Below, piece after piece: positions 17,999 through 27,377 of a DNA stretch of 64,000 bases. The notes under the pieces are model-generated. The model did no database searches and was not told where the DNA came from. It worked only from the letters and a program-made list of their open reading frames with translations. Where the stretch lies: assembly GCF_006861655.1 (NCBI RefSeq), contig NZ_SESI01000001.1, forward strand, positions 1,066,328 through 1,130,327, read 5' to 3'. How positions within the stretch are numbered: position 1 is the stretch's first letter; every line of letters begins with the position of its first letter. A program made the translations under genes and the position numbers. Source of the stretch: Halonotius roseus (GTDB lineage: Archaea > Halobacteriota > Halobacteria > Halobacteriales > Haloferacaceae).

Positions 17999-18323
17999 TT
18001 CCGGGCAGGCGTGTTCGACAGTCGCCGTCGTTGACACGTGGCGACGACTGTGCCTTTCGACGGGTGATATAAATAAGTGGTGCTTGCGATATCAAATAAG
18101 ATAATAGTAGTTGTAGACTCGATCGAACCGCTGCACTGAGAGGGAAAAATAGCAACTCGTTTGCGACACCAAATTATCGTATTTGATATCTTGGTCAAAT
18201 CGTTTATTACTACCGTCTCCGATTGTTCCGATACCGTCTGACCGCGTTCCGGGCAGGCGGTGGCCGTCTCCGGGCAGGCGGCATGCGACTTCCGGGCAGG
18301 CTATGCGGTTCATTCCGGGCATC
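17999..18323. repeat. Iterated TTCCGGGCAGGC motif, five copies
   Basis: Copies of TTCCGGGCAGGC lie at 17999-18010, 18247-18258, 18269-18279 (lacking the first T), 18290-18301 and, as TTCCGGGCATC, 18313-18323. The last four start 21-23 bases apart, about two helical turns, so proteins bound to them would sit on one face of the DNA. Confidence 0.7.
18088..18190. repeat. 18-base imperfect inverted repeat around an AT-rich core
   Basis: The left arm GATATCAAATAAGATAAT (18088-18105) and the reverse complement of 18173-18190 match at 17 of 18 positions, with 67 bases between. A related direct copy, GATATAAATAAG, lies at 18066-18077. Confidence 0.65.
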
Positions 18324-18356
18324 TCTTTGCGGTGGTTGGAATCCCTCTTCTAAGAG

Positions 18357-19337
18357 CTATCGAGCGATCCCATCGGACGCATCCGCGAGTACCGACTCGA
18401 TCTCCTCGCGTGTCGATACCAACACGTCACCGGTGATCGTCCGCTTGACCGCGGCGGCGGCGGCCGCATACGACTGTGCGGTCTCGACGGTGGCTGGCGT
18501 CAACGCGCCGTCGCCGTTGGTGAGCAGCTCCCCAAGAAAGCCGCCGACGAAGGCGTCGCCGGTGCCGATAGCGTCGACGGTTTCATCGGAATAGATCCCT
18601 TCCTCAACGATCTCCCCATCGACAAGCGCGAGCGACCCCTCCGCGCCGCGGGTGACGACAACGGTGTCGAGATCGTAGTCGTCGGCCAGCCCGCGGGCGA
18701 CCGCTTCGGCATCCCCCTCGTAGCCGAGGATCGCACTCGCATCGCGGTGGGGGGCAAACAGCAGGTCGACCCGCGGGAGGAGGCTGTCGTAGGCGACGGC
18801 GGCGTCGTCCTGTGACCAGAGCTTCGAGCGGTAGTTGAGATCGAACGAACACAGCGTGTCGGCGTCGACAGCGATATCCAGCAGTTCCCGCGTCGTCTCG
18901 GCGGTGGCGTCGCTGAGTGCGGGTGTGATCCCAGTGGTGTGAAACACCGACGCGTCGGCGAGACGGTCGGTGTCGAGCTCGTCAGTGCTGACCGTCGTGA
19001 TCGACGCGTTGGCGCGGTCGTAGACGACAGTTGTGTCTCGTGGGTCGGCCCCGTATTCGAGATAGTAGGTGCCCAATCGGGCGTCGTCGCTGTCGTCCCA
19101 CGCGACCGCGGGCGTCACGTCGTGACCCCGAAGCGCGCGAACAACACGCCGCCCGAGGGGGTTCGCCGGGAGCTTCGAGCACCACGCCGCGTCGACGCCG
19201 AGACAGCTTGCGGCGGCGGCAACGTTGCTTTCGGCACCGCCGACCTGTGCATCCAGCTCACCCTCTGTTTCGAGTCGTGTTCCGCGGGCTGGCGAGAGCC
19301 GGAGCATCGTCTCGCCGAACGTCACCAGCTCAGCCAT
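18357..19337 (-). CDS. kdgK: 2-keto-3-deoxygluconate kinase (PfkB family)
   Basis: 326 residues from ATG 19337 ([16 protein letters not shown], the family N-terminus). A second ATG at 19352 would add MAVDT and is equally well spaced from a TATA-like AGTTAAGAG near 19380, so the start may be five codons longer. PfkB motifs: [15 protein letters not shown] near residue 34 and the C-terminal [18 protein letters not shown] with the catalytic Asp. KDG kinase phosphorylates 2-keto-3-deoxygluconate in the semi-phosphorylative Entner-Doudoroff pathway, downstream of glucose dehydrogenase at 3638-4711. Homologous sugar kinases cannot be fully excluded, but the N-terminus strongly favours KDGK. Confidence 0.9.
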   Translation of the reverse strand: MAELVTFGETMLRLSPARGTRLETEGELDAQVGGAESNVAAAASCLGVDAAWCSKLPANPLGRRVVRALRGHDVTPAVAWDDSDDARLGTYYLEYGADPRDTTVVYDRANASITTVSTDELDTDRLADASVFHTTGITPALSDATAETTRELLDIAVDADTLCSFDLNYRSKLWSQDDAAVAYDSLLPRVDLLFAPHRDASAILGYEGDAEAVARGLADDYDLDTVVVTRGAEGSLALVDGEIVEEGIYSDETVDAIGTGDAFVGGFLGELLTNGDGALTPATVETAQSYAAAAAAVKRTITGDVLVSTREEIESVLADASDGIAR

Positions 19338-19398
19338 GGTATCGACCGCCATGCATACCGCGTGGTTCTGGGGTGAGGCTCTTAACTCCAACCGTTGG

Positions 19399-21681
19399 CT
19401 ACTCCGGCCGTCGGCCGTGGCCCGGATAATCCCGCTCGAAGCGGTCAGTGATCTCCTCGCGGGTGATCTCGATGAGTACCGGCCGACCATGCGGGCAGGC
19501 ATACGGATTCTCGCAGTCGTCGAGAGCCGACAACAGCTCGACAACCGAGCCCTCGGTGAGAGAGGTGTTGCCGGTCACCGAGGGATGACAGGCCAGATCG
19601 GCGAGCAGCTCGTCGATAGCGGCCTCGATCGTCGACTCGCCGTCGGCGGATTCAACCACACCGAGCAGCGCGTCACGAAGGAACTCGGGTTCCACGGTTG
19701 TCTCGAAGATCGCCGGCACGCCGGTGACAGCGACCTCGCGGTCGCCGGCGTCCTCGGCGCGAAACCCGATCGCCGCAAGCTGATCGGCGGCCGACTCAAA
19801 GAGGGCCGCCTCTCGGGCGGTAAGCTCCAGGGAAACCGGCTCGGCGAGCGTCTGGGTCGCCGGCGTCTCGCCAAGTTCGGCCTGGAGCCGTTCGTAGTTG
19901 ACACGTTCATCTGCTGCGTGTTGGTCGATCAACACCAGCCCATCGTCGGTCGCCGCCAGCAGATAGGTGTCGTACAGCTGCCCGAGGACGCGGAGTGTCG
20001 GCAACGTCTCATACTGACGCTCGGCCGTGGTCGTCTCACCGGTGAGCGTCTGTTGGGTGGTCGGCTGTGTCGGTGCTGCGTCGCGTGCCTCGGGAGAAGT
20101 GTGGGGGGTGACGCCGTCGGTGGCGGTGGTTTCGGTGGAAGTGTTTGCGGTGGTGCTGTCGTCGCTGTCTTCGCTGTCAGTCGGTGGCGACGTGGTCGTC
20201 GGGTCAGTGCTCGTCGGCGCTGTTGTTGAGGCGGCATCTGCTGTCGAGGGATCGTCTGCCGACGACAGCTCGGTTGCGGGGTCGGCGGCGCGTGTCGGTG
20301 TCGACTCGGTTGCGATGTCGTCGACGACCCAACTGTCCTCCGCGCTCGGATCGACAGGTTCGGCGGAGTCGGCACCATCAGTCGAATCCGCGGCTGTCGT
20401 CGGCTCCGGGGTGTGGTCGGCCGTGGTGTCGGCGTTCGGCGAAGCGGCGGCTGTGGTGTCGGCTTCGGAACCGGTGTCGGCATCGTCGTCCGCGACAGCA
20501 GCGGTAGATGGATCACGGTTACCACCGCCGACAGCGGTTGTGTCGGGCGATTCCGGCTCGATCGTTGTCTCCGCGGGAGCCGATCGACCGCGCGGGGCCG
20601 ACGAGCGGATCAGGCCGGCATCCAGTAGCGCGTCGGTCACCGCGTCCCGAACCCCGGCTGCGACGCCGTCCTCGTCGTCAAACCGTACCTCCGTTTTTCG
20701 CGGGTGGACGTTGACATCGACCGACGCCGGCGGTACATCGACGAAGAGCACGGCAAAGGGGTATCGATCAGGGGCCAGCTGGCCGCCGTAGGCGTCGACA
20801 ACCGCGCCGCGGAGTAGCGACGCTGTCACGTACCGATCGTTGACAAAGGTGGCCAGATACGACCGGGTGCTCCGGGTCGTCTCCGGGTCGCTGACGAGCC
20901 CCGAGATCCGCTCGATCGGCCCGTCGCCGTCTGTCTCGTGGTCGACCTCGATCATCGATTCGGCGACATCGCGGCCGTAGACCGAGAGCACGGCCGAGCG
21001 CAACGAGCCGGTTCCCTCGGTCGCAAACACCTCCCGGCCGTCATGTTCGAAGGCGACAGCGACATCCGGGTTTGCGAGGGCATACTGGCTGACGACTGTG
21101 TTGACATGATCGAACTCGGTGCGGTCGCGGTTGAGGAACTTCCGGCGAGCCGGGGTGTTGAAAAACAGCTCCTCGACCTCGACAGTTGTGCCGACCGGGC
21201 AGCCGGCCGGCTCGATGTCGCCAACGTCGCCGCCGTCGACGGTGAGTTCAGCTCCCGAGGCGGCGTCGGCCGGCCGCGAGCGAACCGTCAGTCGGGAGAC
21301 AGCCCCGATCGTGGCGAGAGCCTCACCCCGAAAGCCGAGAGTACCGACGCCGGCATCGAGATCGTCGATGTCGCTGATCTTGCTAGTCGCGTGTTCGGCG
21401 ACCGCCAGCGGCAGCTCAGATTCGGGGATCCCGTGGCCGTTGTCGCGGACACGGATCCCCTCGGTGCCACCACCCTCGATGGCGACGGCGATCCGGGTCG
21501 CGCCCGCATCAAGGCTGTTTTCGATCAGCTCCTTGACGACGGAGGCCGGTCGTTCGACGACCTCGCCGGCAGCGATGCGCTGTACCGTCTGGTCGTCGAG
21601 ATGGTGGATCGCCGTGTCGTCGGTTGAGGGAGTATTGTCGGTTTGGGCTGTGTCGTCGGTTGAAGAGATGTCGTCAGTCAT
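19399..21681 (-). CDS. mutL: DNA mismatch repair protein MutL with endonuclease motif
   Basis: 760 residues. GHKL ATPase motifs in order: [22 protein letters not shown] and LGFRGEAL within the first 120 residues, then the transducer domain with FVNDRYV and NVHPRKTEV. Residues about 355-560 are a long Asp/Thr/Ser/Ala linker of low complexity. The C-terminal dimerisation domain has the metal-site motif [12 protein letters not shown] (DQHA-x2-E-x4-E) and CPHGRP, so it should nick DNA itself; no MutH is needed. It overlaps the Nudix gene by 8 bases. MutS is encoded at 23142-25844 on the same strand. Confidence 0.96.
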   Translation of the reverse strand: MTDDISSTDDTAQTDNTPSTDDTAIHHLDDQTVQRIAAGEVVERPASVVKELIENSLDAGATRIAVAIEGGGTEGIRVRDNGHGIPESELPLAVAEHATSKISDIDDLDAGVGTLGFRGEALATIGAVSRLTVRSRPADAASGAELTVDGGDVGDIEPAGCPVGTTVEVEELFFNTPARRKFLNRDRTEFDHVNTVVSQYALANPDVAVAFEHDGREVFATEGTGSLRSAVLSVYGRDVAESMIEVDHETDGDGPIERISGLVSDPETTRSTRSYLATFVNDRYVTASLLRGAVVDAYGGQLAPDRYPFAVLFVDVPPASVDVNVHPRKTEVRFDDEDGVAAGVRDAVTDALLDAGLIRSSAPRGRSAPAETTIEPESPDTTAVGGGNRDPSTAAVADDDADTGSEADTTAAASPNADTTADHTPEPTTAADSTDGADSAEPVDPSAEDSWVVDDIATESTPTRAADPATELSSADDPSTADAASTTAPTSTDPTTTSPPTDSEDSDDSTTANTSTETTATDGVTPHTSPEARDAAPTQPTTQQTLTGETTTAERQYETLPTLRVLGQLYDTYLLAATDDGLVLIDQHAADERVNYERLQAELGETPATQTLAEPVSLELTAREAALFESAADQLAAIGFRAEDAGDREVAVTGVPAIFETTVEPEFLRDALLGVVESADGESTIEAAIDELLADLACHPSVTGNTSLTEGSVVELLSALDDCENPYACPHGRPVLIEITREEITDRFERDYPGHGRRPE

Positions 21682-22111
21682 CGGTGGCAGCGGTCTGTTC
21701 GCTCGGTAGGGCGTCGGCGGCCAGCAGCCGATCGATCGCCGTCTGGTGGATGCTGACCGTCAGAAACTCATCGCGGGCGGTCGACGGCGAGACCCACTCG
21801 TAATCACAGTGTTCGTCGCTGAGCTCGACATCGGTCGTTTCGGCCTCGCAGTAGTAGACGACGCTGAACCGACCGCGGCCGACATCGTTGCGCCAGGCGG
21901 CCGTATGGATCGGCTCGCCGACGGTCACCGAGAGGCCGGTCTCCTCAGTAACTTCCCGTTTCAGTCCGACGATTGGGGCCTCGGCCGCCCCCATCCGCCC
22001 GCCGGGAAGCTCCCATGTCTCGGGGTCGGCCTGCATGACCAGCAGCTCGTCGGCCGGCGATCGGATGATCGCCTTCTGGCTCACTTCGGCGATCAGCGGT
22101 TGTTCAGTCAT
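21674..22111 (-). CDS. Nudix hydrolase
   Basis: 145 residues with a perfect Nudix box, GGRMGAAEAPIVGLKREVTEETGL (G-x5-E-x7-REVTEETGL, about residues 37-60). It hydrolyses a nucleoside diphosphate linked to another moiety; the substrate is unknown. It overlaps the start of mutL by 8 bases, so the two are cotranscribed. A MutT-like role in cleaning oxidised nucleotides beside mismatch repair is attractive but only inferred from the neighbourhood. Confidence 0.88.
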   Translation of the reverse strand: MTEQPLIAEVSQKAIIRSPADELLVMQADPETWELPGGRMGAAEAPIVGLKREVTEETGLSVTVGEPIHTAAWRNDVGRGRFSVVYYCEAETTDVELSDEHCDYEWVSPSTARDEFLTVSIHQTAIDRLLAADALPSEQTAATDD

Positions 22112-22379
22112 CGTTGACGACAGCTGTCGGTGGGTGGTTCACCGCGTCCGCACGGCGACCGGTGCTCCGGTCGACGGCGGATCGGCGGGACGCGAACGGG
22201 TGCATACGCTGAGTTACGTGGGTGAGCGGTATGAATCCATTGTTGCTCCCGTGTCACGTCGATGACGGGACACCGACGCCGCCGGCTGGGCGGCGAACAC
22301 GCTCATCGGTAGAGAAAAGCGAACGGAGTGGGTGGAACGAACCGAACGGAAGGGAGTGGGGTGGGTCGACGGTGGACAC

Positions 22380-22652
22380 TCAGGCTGTTCGCTCGACGCG
22401 CCAGGTCGTCGCGCCGGTGTACGACCAGCGTTCGATCGACAGATCCTCAACCGAGTCTTGGAGCTTCACGATCAGGGCACCGATTTCCTTTGCGGAGAGA
22501 CCGACTTCCTCGGCGATAAACTTGCTTTTGAAGTACATATCACCGGCGTCGGCACGCTCGCGCAGATAGTCGGCGAGCCGTGATTCCTTCGATTGGGGGC
22601 TGTCTACGTCGGGCGATTCCTCGGTCTGAACGGGTTGGGTCGTCGCGGTCAT
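22380..22652 (-). CDS. Small conserved haloarchaeal protein (DUF7123-like)
   Basis: 90 residues. After a charged N-terminal tail comes SRLADYLRERADAGDMYFKSKFIAEEVGLSAKEIGALI, which reads as a winged-helix-type fold; SIERWSYTGATTWRVER closes it. I recall this as a haloarchaeal family labelled DUF7123, from memory. It is three bases downstream of a small membrane protein gene and shares its promoter. It could be a DNA-binding regulator, but no target is visible. Confidence 0.75.
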   Translation of the reverse strand: MTATTQPVQTEESPDVDSPQSKESRLADYLRERADAGDMYFKSKFIAEEVGLSAKEIGALIVKLQDSVEDLSIERWSYTGATTWRVERTA

Positions 22653-22655
22653 GGA

Positions 22656-22907
22656 TTATGGTCTCTTGTAGTGGTGGCCAGCGAGCAATGCGAGCAGTTG
22701 ACAACCGAGCAGTCCAAGGAAGACTGCCCCAGTGTGCGTGCCGATACCGAGGGAGAGGACTGGCAGATACACTGCCGGAAGGACGATCGCCGCCCAGAAG
22801 CCGAGCCAGCGGATCGGTCGGGTGAGCGGCAGGCTACTGGACGCCTGCGTGGGCGACTCAGCTTCGGCCGGCGGCGATCGACCAACGGTCGATGGGGAAC
22901 CTGTCAT
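22656..22907 (-). CDS. Small membrane protein, two transmembrane segments
   Basis: 83 residues from ATG 22907; a TTG at 22934 could extend it by nine codons. A Ser/Pro-rich N-terminus is followed by two hydrophobic helices (WLGFWAAIVLPAVYLPVLSLG and AVFLGLLGCQLLALLAG) and a basic end HHYKRP. A TATA-like CTATTATATG on the minus strand near 22948-22957 leaves a leader of about 20 bases. It forms a two-gene unit with the next small gene. No known function recognised. Confidence 0.7.
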   Translation of the reverse strand: MTGSPSTVGRSPPAEAESPTQASSSLPLTRPIRWLGFWAAIVLPAVYLPVLSLGIGTHTGAVFLGLLGCQLLALLAGHHYKRP

Positions 22908-22946
22908 TGAGTGCTCACCGTCTATCGTCTCCAAGAGACCGTACCC

Positions 22947-22958
22947 ACATATAATAGC
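22947..22958 (-). promoter_or_regulatory. TATA box of the small two-gene unit
   Basis: The minus strand reads CTATTATATG, about 45 bases before ATG 22907. The AT-rich gap continues to the mutS stop at 23142 with no gene visible. Confidence 0.5.
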
Positions 22959-23141
22959 CAGAGCGTTTGGGAAAATTCACCGCGTAAAACGTAATAAAAT
23001 GGATCGCGCTGACAGTTTATAACTCATTCAAAACAGCGTAGACATTTTATAATCGTATCTAACACCGTTATCGTTATAGAAGCAAATATTGCGCCATCAT
23101 CAACCGACACTAGTTTTAAATAGGGGCAAAAATCTACCGGC

Positions 23142-25844
23142 TCAGTGCTCCGAGAGCTCGGTTTTACTGAGTTGCTCCTGCCACTGCTGGACTTTCGCCA
23201 TCAGCTCGACCGGTGACATTTCGTCGATATCTGTTGTCTGAAGGGCTGTAAGCACCGATTCAAGCTCCGGGTCGCTGTCGGTTGTGGTGTCGGCCGCGTT
23301 GGCACCGTTGTCGGCGGGCTCGATTTCGCGCGCGTCGCCGTCGGCGGTGCGGAACTCGCCGGCTGAAAGATCGAAAACGGCCTGCGTCGGCTCGCTGGAG
23401 CCGCTTCCTTTCGCTTCGACGGCCTTCTTTGATCGTAGCTTCTCCAGTACGTCGCGTGCGCGGCCAACGACAGGCTCCGGAACGCCCGCGAGATCCGCGA
23501 CGTGAATCCCATACGAGCGGTCGGTCGCGCCCTCTTCGACCGTCCGGAGGAACGTGATCTCCTCGCCGTCACCCCTGTCCTCGTTGGCGACAGCAACGTG
23601 GACGTTGCCGACGCGGTCGAGATGTGAGGCGAGTGCGGTCAGTTCGTGGTAGTGGGTCGCAAACAGGCAGTGACAGCCGATCCGGTTGTGGATATACTCG
23701 GTTGCGGCCCACGCGATCGAAATCCCATCGTAGGTCGCGGTGCCACGCCCCACCTCGTCGAGGATCACCAGCGACTCGTCGGTTGCTGAATGGAGGATAT
23801 TTGAGAGTTCCTGCATCTCGACCATGAAGGTCGAACGGCCCTGTGCGAGCTCATCGAGCGCGCCGACACGAGTGTAGATCCCGTCGACGACGCCGACGGT
23901 CGCCGCGTCGGCCGGGACGAAGCTGCCGACCTGCGCCAGGAGGGTGATCAGCGCGGCCTGCCGCATGTAGGTTGATTTCCCGCTCATGTTCGGCCCCGTC
24001 ACGAGCAGGAAGCCGCGGTCGCGGTCAAGCTGGAGATCGTTGGGTACGAACTCGGTGGTCTGCTCGACGACCGGGTGGCGACCGGCGTCGATAGCGAGTT
24101 CGCCGGGGTCGGCCAGCGTCGGGCGACACCAGCCGTTGCTTGCGGCATGCGTCGCCAGCGAACAGTACACGTCAAGTTCGGCGATAGCTCGTCCTACGTC
24201 CTGTAGCAACGCTGACTGTGCAGCAACCGACTCGCGGAGCTCCTCGAACAGTTCGTATTCGAGCTCGCCGCGCTGTTCTTCCAGTCGGAGGATCTCGCGT
24301 TCCCGCTCGGCCAACTCGTCGATGACGAACCGTTTGGAGTTTTTGAGGGTCTTGACGTGCGAGAACGAGTCGGGGACAGCGTCGGCTTCCGACTGCCCGA
24401 CCTGAATGTAGTAGCCGTCGGTTTTGTTGCGGCCGACCGAGACGTGGGTGAGGCCGTGTCGCTGTTTGAGCCGGTCAGCCAGCCCGTCGATCCACTCCTT
24501 GGCCGCTTCGTGTTGGTCGATGAGCTCGTCGAGGTCGTCGTGGTAGCCGCGTTTGAAGAGTTCGCCCTGCGTGACGGTCTGTGGCGGATCGTCGACGATG
24601 GCGTCGGCCAGCGTCTCCCGCAGGTCGGCCGCGGCCTCACGGTCGATGTCGTCGAGCACGCTGGGTAGTGGTGAGTCCGCGAGTTCGCCATCTGTGAGTT
24701 CGGCGGCGATATCGGGCAGCAGCCCCAGCGTCTCCCGGATCGACAACAACTCGTTTGCGCCCGCGCTTCCGCTGGCGACGCGGCTGGCGAGGCGTTCAAG
24801 GTCGGCCGCGCCGTCGAGCGTTTCTTGGAGTCGTTGGCGACGCAACGCGGCCGCCGCCATCGCGGCAACGCTGTCGAGGCGGCGATCCAGCGTCGCCCGA
24901 TCCCGCCGCGGTCGGGTCAGCCACTCCCGCAGCAGGCGACGGCCCGGGCTCGTTGCGGTGTGATCGACCGTCGCCAGCAACGACCCCGCGCTGTCGCCCT
25001 GCATCGTCTCGACGAGTTCGAGGTTGCGCTGGGTCGTCGCATCCAGCGTCAGGTGATCGTCGGCCGTGTAGGGTTGGAGCCGCGTCATCGATTGGCGGAC
25101 GCCAACGCCGGTTTCGGCGACGTACGCGAGAATCGCACCCGCGGCGCGGACGGCCAACTCCGAGTCGAGCCCGATGCTGTCGGCGGTTTCGTCGCCGAAC
25201 TGCTCGTCGACGGTGTAGGTCGCTCGCCCGGGTGCGAAGGCGTCGGTGGTGTGCAGCGTCACCTCAGCGTCGCTGCGGTCGGTGACCGCCGAAAGAAACT
25301 CGTCGTCCGTGCGGACGGCCGGGCCAGGCAGCAGTTCGACCGGGTCGAACCGGTAGCATTCGGCGACCGCGCTGTCGGCGTCCTCGACCTCTGTGACGAG
25401 GAACTGGCCGGTCGTGATATCGGCGAACGCCAGCCCGTAGGGGCCGGTCGATTCGTCGTCAGTTTGCTCGTTCGGCGCGACCACGGCTGCAAGATACTGG
25501 GCGTCGCTGTCGGCGGTTTCCAGCAGCGTTCCTGGTGTGACGCGGCGAGTGATCTCCCGGTAGAAGTCACCGTTGTCGTCCTCGAACTGGTCGGCAACGG
25601 CGACGGTGTAGCCGCGTTCGACCAACGCTGTCAGATAGGGCGTCAACTCGCCGACCGGAACGCCGGCCATCGGATACGACTCGCCGCCCGAGGATTTCGT
25701 GGAGGTCGTTAGGTCAAGTTCGTCGGCAACGCACTCGGCGTCAGTATCGAAAAACTCGTAGAAATCGCCGCACTGCATCGCCAACAGGTCGGCGTCGCTG
25801 TCGGCTTTCAGCGCGTGAAACTGTCCGACGATCCCCTGTGACAT
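23142..25844 (-). CDS. mutS: DNA mismatch repair protein MutS
   Basis: 900 residues, a full MutS1. The N-terminal mismatch-binding motif reads QCGDFYEFF (the Gly-x-Phe-Tyr-Glu equivalent, about residue 25-33). The ATPase has Walker A TGPNMSGKSTYMRQ, then ELSNILHSATDESLVILDEVGRGTATYDG with Walker B, and FATHYHEL. It recognises mismatches and signals to MutL (19399-21681). The C-terminal about 100 residues are acidic and end in a helical dimerisation-like segment. It has its own AT-poor upstream gap with thiD ending 64 bases away. Confidence 0.97.
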   Translation of the reverse strand: MSQGIVGQFHALKADSDADLLAMQCGDFYEFFDTDAECVADELDLTTSTKSSGGESYPMAGVPVGELTPYLTALVERGYTVAVADQFEDDNGDFYREITRRVTPGTLLETADSDAQYLAAVVAPNEQTDDESTGPYGLAFADITTGQFLVTEVEDADSAVAECYRFDPVELLPGPAVRTDDEFLSAVTDRSDAEVTLHTTDAFAPGRATYTVDEQFGDETADSIGLDSELAVRAAGAILAYVAETGVGVRQSMTRLQPYTADDHLTLDATTQRNLELVETMQGDSAGSLLATVDHTATSPGRRLLREWLTRPRRDRATLDRRLDSVAAMAAAALRRQRLQETLDGAADLERLASRVASGSAGANELLSIRETLGLLPDIAAELTDGELADSPLPSVLDDIDREAAADLRETLADAIVDDPPQTVTQGELFKRGYHDDLDELIDQHEAAKEWIDGLADRLKQRHGLTHVSVGRNKTDGYYIQVGQSEADAVPDSFSHVKTLKNSKRFVIDELAEREREILRLEEQRGELEYELFEELRESVAAQSALLQDVGRAIAELDVYCSLATHAASNGWCRPTLADPGELAIDAGRHPVVEQTTEFVPNDLQLDRDRGFLLVTGPNMSGKSTYMRQAALITLLAQVGSFVPADAATVGVVDGIYTRVGALDELAQGRSTFMVEMQELSNILHSATDESLVILDEVGRGTATYDGISIAWAATEYIHNRIGCHCLFATHYHELTALASHLDRVGNVHVAVANEDRGDGEEITFLRTVEEGATDRSYGIHVADLAGVPEPVVGRARDVLEKLRSKKAVEAKGSGSSEPTQAVFDLSAGEFRTADGDAREIEPADNGANAADTTTDSDPELESVLTALQTTDIDEMSPVELMAKVQQWQEQLSKTELSEH

Positions 25845-25907
25845 ACCGGCCGTGGGGCGGACAGTCGCTAAAACGCTACGATGCGGCCGGCGGTAGCAGG
25901 GCCACCT

Positions 25908-27269
25908 TTACTCGGTCAGGAGGGCGTCGGCGACCGACAGCGTCCGCTCGCGGAGGGTGGCCGCGTCGGTTCCACAGAGGACGACCGCGGGCTGTCGACC
26001 CTGATCGCCGGGGTCGATGATCGCGGCTGGCAGCTGGTCGGCGTCGGCAACGGCGGCCGCCACGGCGTCGGTCGGCGTGCCGCTATCGCCGCGGACGACC
26101 GTTCCGTCAAGCGTTTCGAGGGCCTGTTCGACCGCGTCGTCGAACCGACAGGTGGCCGCAAACCGGAGTTCGGGGAACGCCTCGCGGGCGGCCAGCAACT
26201 GGTGGGCGAGGTCGCTGGCCGTCCCCGAGCGAACCCCGGCGTTGTGCCGGATTCCGGTTCGGGTGCGACTGAGTCGGCCGTCGACGCCGACGACCTCGGC
26301 GGGCGTTTCGGCGTAGGGGGTCGTGCCGACGACATCCATCCCCGCGGCGGGGACGAGCGTTTCGGCGTTGGCCTCGACCAGTCGGGCGACGATCCGCTCG
26401 ACGGCGGCGGCTGTCGCCTCGCGGTCAGCGCGCTCGCGGATCTCGACGAGGTGGTGCACCGATCCCGGCCCCTCCCCGGCGTCGATGCCGTACCGAACCG
26501 CGCGCTCCATGAACGCGACGCCGCCGGCGACGGCCTCGGTGAGCGTCTCCTCGCGGGCCAGGCGGGCGGCGATCGCACTGGAGAGCGTACAGCCCGAACC
26601 GTGGGTCGCGTCGGTGTCGATCCGGGGATGGCTGTACTGTGTGTGGGCCGCGTCGGTGGCCGACTCGTCGACGACGAGCGTATCGACGACATCGCTCTCG
26701 CCGTCGGCTCCCTCGTCGATATGGCCACCCTTCACGAGCGCGGCGTCGGCCCCCATCCCAACGAGGTCACGGCCGGCGGCCTCGGCGGCCTCGACGCTAT
26801 CGACCGCCCGGTCGGTCAGGAGTTCGGCCTCGTCGGCGTTCGGCGTGACGAGGGTCGCGTGCGCGAAGAGATCCTCGTAGGCGGCTTCGGCGGCCTCGCT
26901 CAGCAGCCGATCGCCGGTTGCGGCGACCATCACGGGGTCGACGACGACTGGCCCGTCAAAATCGGCGAGACAGTCGGTGACGGTCTCGACGACATCGGCG
27001 GTGGCGAGCATGCCGGTTTTGACCGCGCCGACATCGAAATCGTCGACGACAGCGTCATACTGGGCGGCGATATGGTCGGTCGGCAGGACGTTGATATCGT
27101 CGACGCCGGTCGTGTTCTGGGCGGTCGTCGCCGTGATCGCCGAGGTGCCGAAGACATCGTGGGCCTCCATCGTTTTCAGATCGGCCTGAATCCCCGCGCC
27201 GCCGCCGGAGTCGCTGCCGGCGATCGTGAGCGCGACCGACGGCGAGACGGGTGCGTACTCGCGGCTCAT
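25908..27269 (-). CDS. thiD: Bifunctional HMP/HMP-P kinase ThiD - thiamine-phosphate synthase ThiN
   Basis: 453 residues in two domains. Residues about 10-265 are ThiD: ALTIAGSDSGGGAGIQADLKTM, VVVDPVMVAATGDRLL, LVTPNADEAELL and the anion-hole THGSGCTLSSAIAA. Residues about 275-453 are ThiN: VGTTPYAETPAEVVGVDGRL, IRHNAGVRSGTASDLAHQL. It phosphorylates hydroxymethylpyrimidine twice and joins it to the thiazole phosphate, replacing ThiE as usual in many archaea. No TPP riboswitch is recognisable upstream; a palindrome at 27311-27326 may be an operator. UbaA, 109 bases upstream, is relevant because ThiF-like enzymes feed sulfur to thiamine in some organisms. Confidence 0.94.
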   Translation of the reverse strand: MSREYAPVSPSVALTIAGSDSGGGAGIQADLKTMEAHDVFGTSAITATTAQNTTGVDDINVLPTDHIAAQYDAVVDDFDVGAVKTGMLATADVVETVTDCLADFDGPVVVDPVMVAATGDRLLSEAAEAAYEDLFAHATLVTPNADEAELLTDRAVDSVEAAEAAGRDLVGMGADAALVKGGHIDEGADGESDVVDTLVVDESATDAAHTQYSHPRIDTDATHGSGCTLSSAIAARLAREETLTEAVAGGVAFMERAVRYGIDAGEGPGSVHHLVEIRERADREATAAAVERIVARLVEANAETLVPAAGMDVVGTTPYAETPAEVVGVDGRLSRTRTGIRHNAGVRSGTASDLAHQLLAAREAFPELRFAATCRFDDAVEQALETLDGTVVRGDSGTPTDAVAAAVADADQLPAAIIDPGDQGRQPAVVLCGTDAATLRERTLSVADALLTE

Positions 27270-27310
27270 GGCTGACTTCCGATGAGGGGTGGTGTGGTAG
27301 GCACAACGGT

Positions 27311-27326
27311 CATATCGGCTGATATG
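27311..27326. promoter_or_regulatory. Inverted repeat upstream of thiD-thiN
   Basis: CATATCGGCTGATATG has perfect 6-base arms and a 4-base centre, 42 bases before the ATG. With a TATA-like TTTTAGC near 27337-27343, the repeat would cover the transcription start, a repressor position. Confidence 0.45.
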
Positions 27327-27377
27327 TCCACGCCGGCTAAAAGCACATGGGCTACAGACAGACCGGCTCGCGCGCCG

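Larger units (their letters stand above)
17852..18356. other. 505-base intergenic region with two repeat families
   Basis: No convincing gene is seen. The left part (17852-17990) would hold the flavoprotein promoter on the minus strand. The middle (18060-18230) is very AT-rich and bounded by an 18-base inverted repeat. The right part (18247-18323) has four regularly spaced copies of a 12-base GC-rich motif, with a fifth copy at 17999-18010. Confidence 0.6.

Noticed and set aside
17999..18323. CRISPR array
   Set aside because: Motif copies are 12 bases with 9-11-base gaps; there are no 28-37-base repeats, unique spacers or cas genes.
17852..18356. Replication origin
   Set aside because: Repeats and an AT-rich core are suggestive, but no cdc6/orc gene is nearby and no origin recognition box consensus was recognised.
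27270..27377. Possible TPP riboswitch before thiD-thiN
   Set aside because: No thi-box-like sequence or three-way fold could be recognised; only a short palindrome is present.
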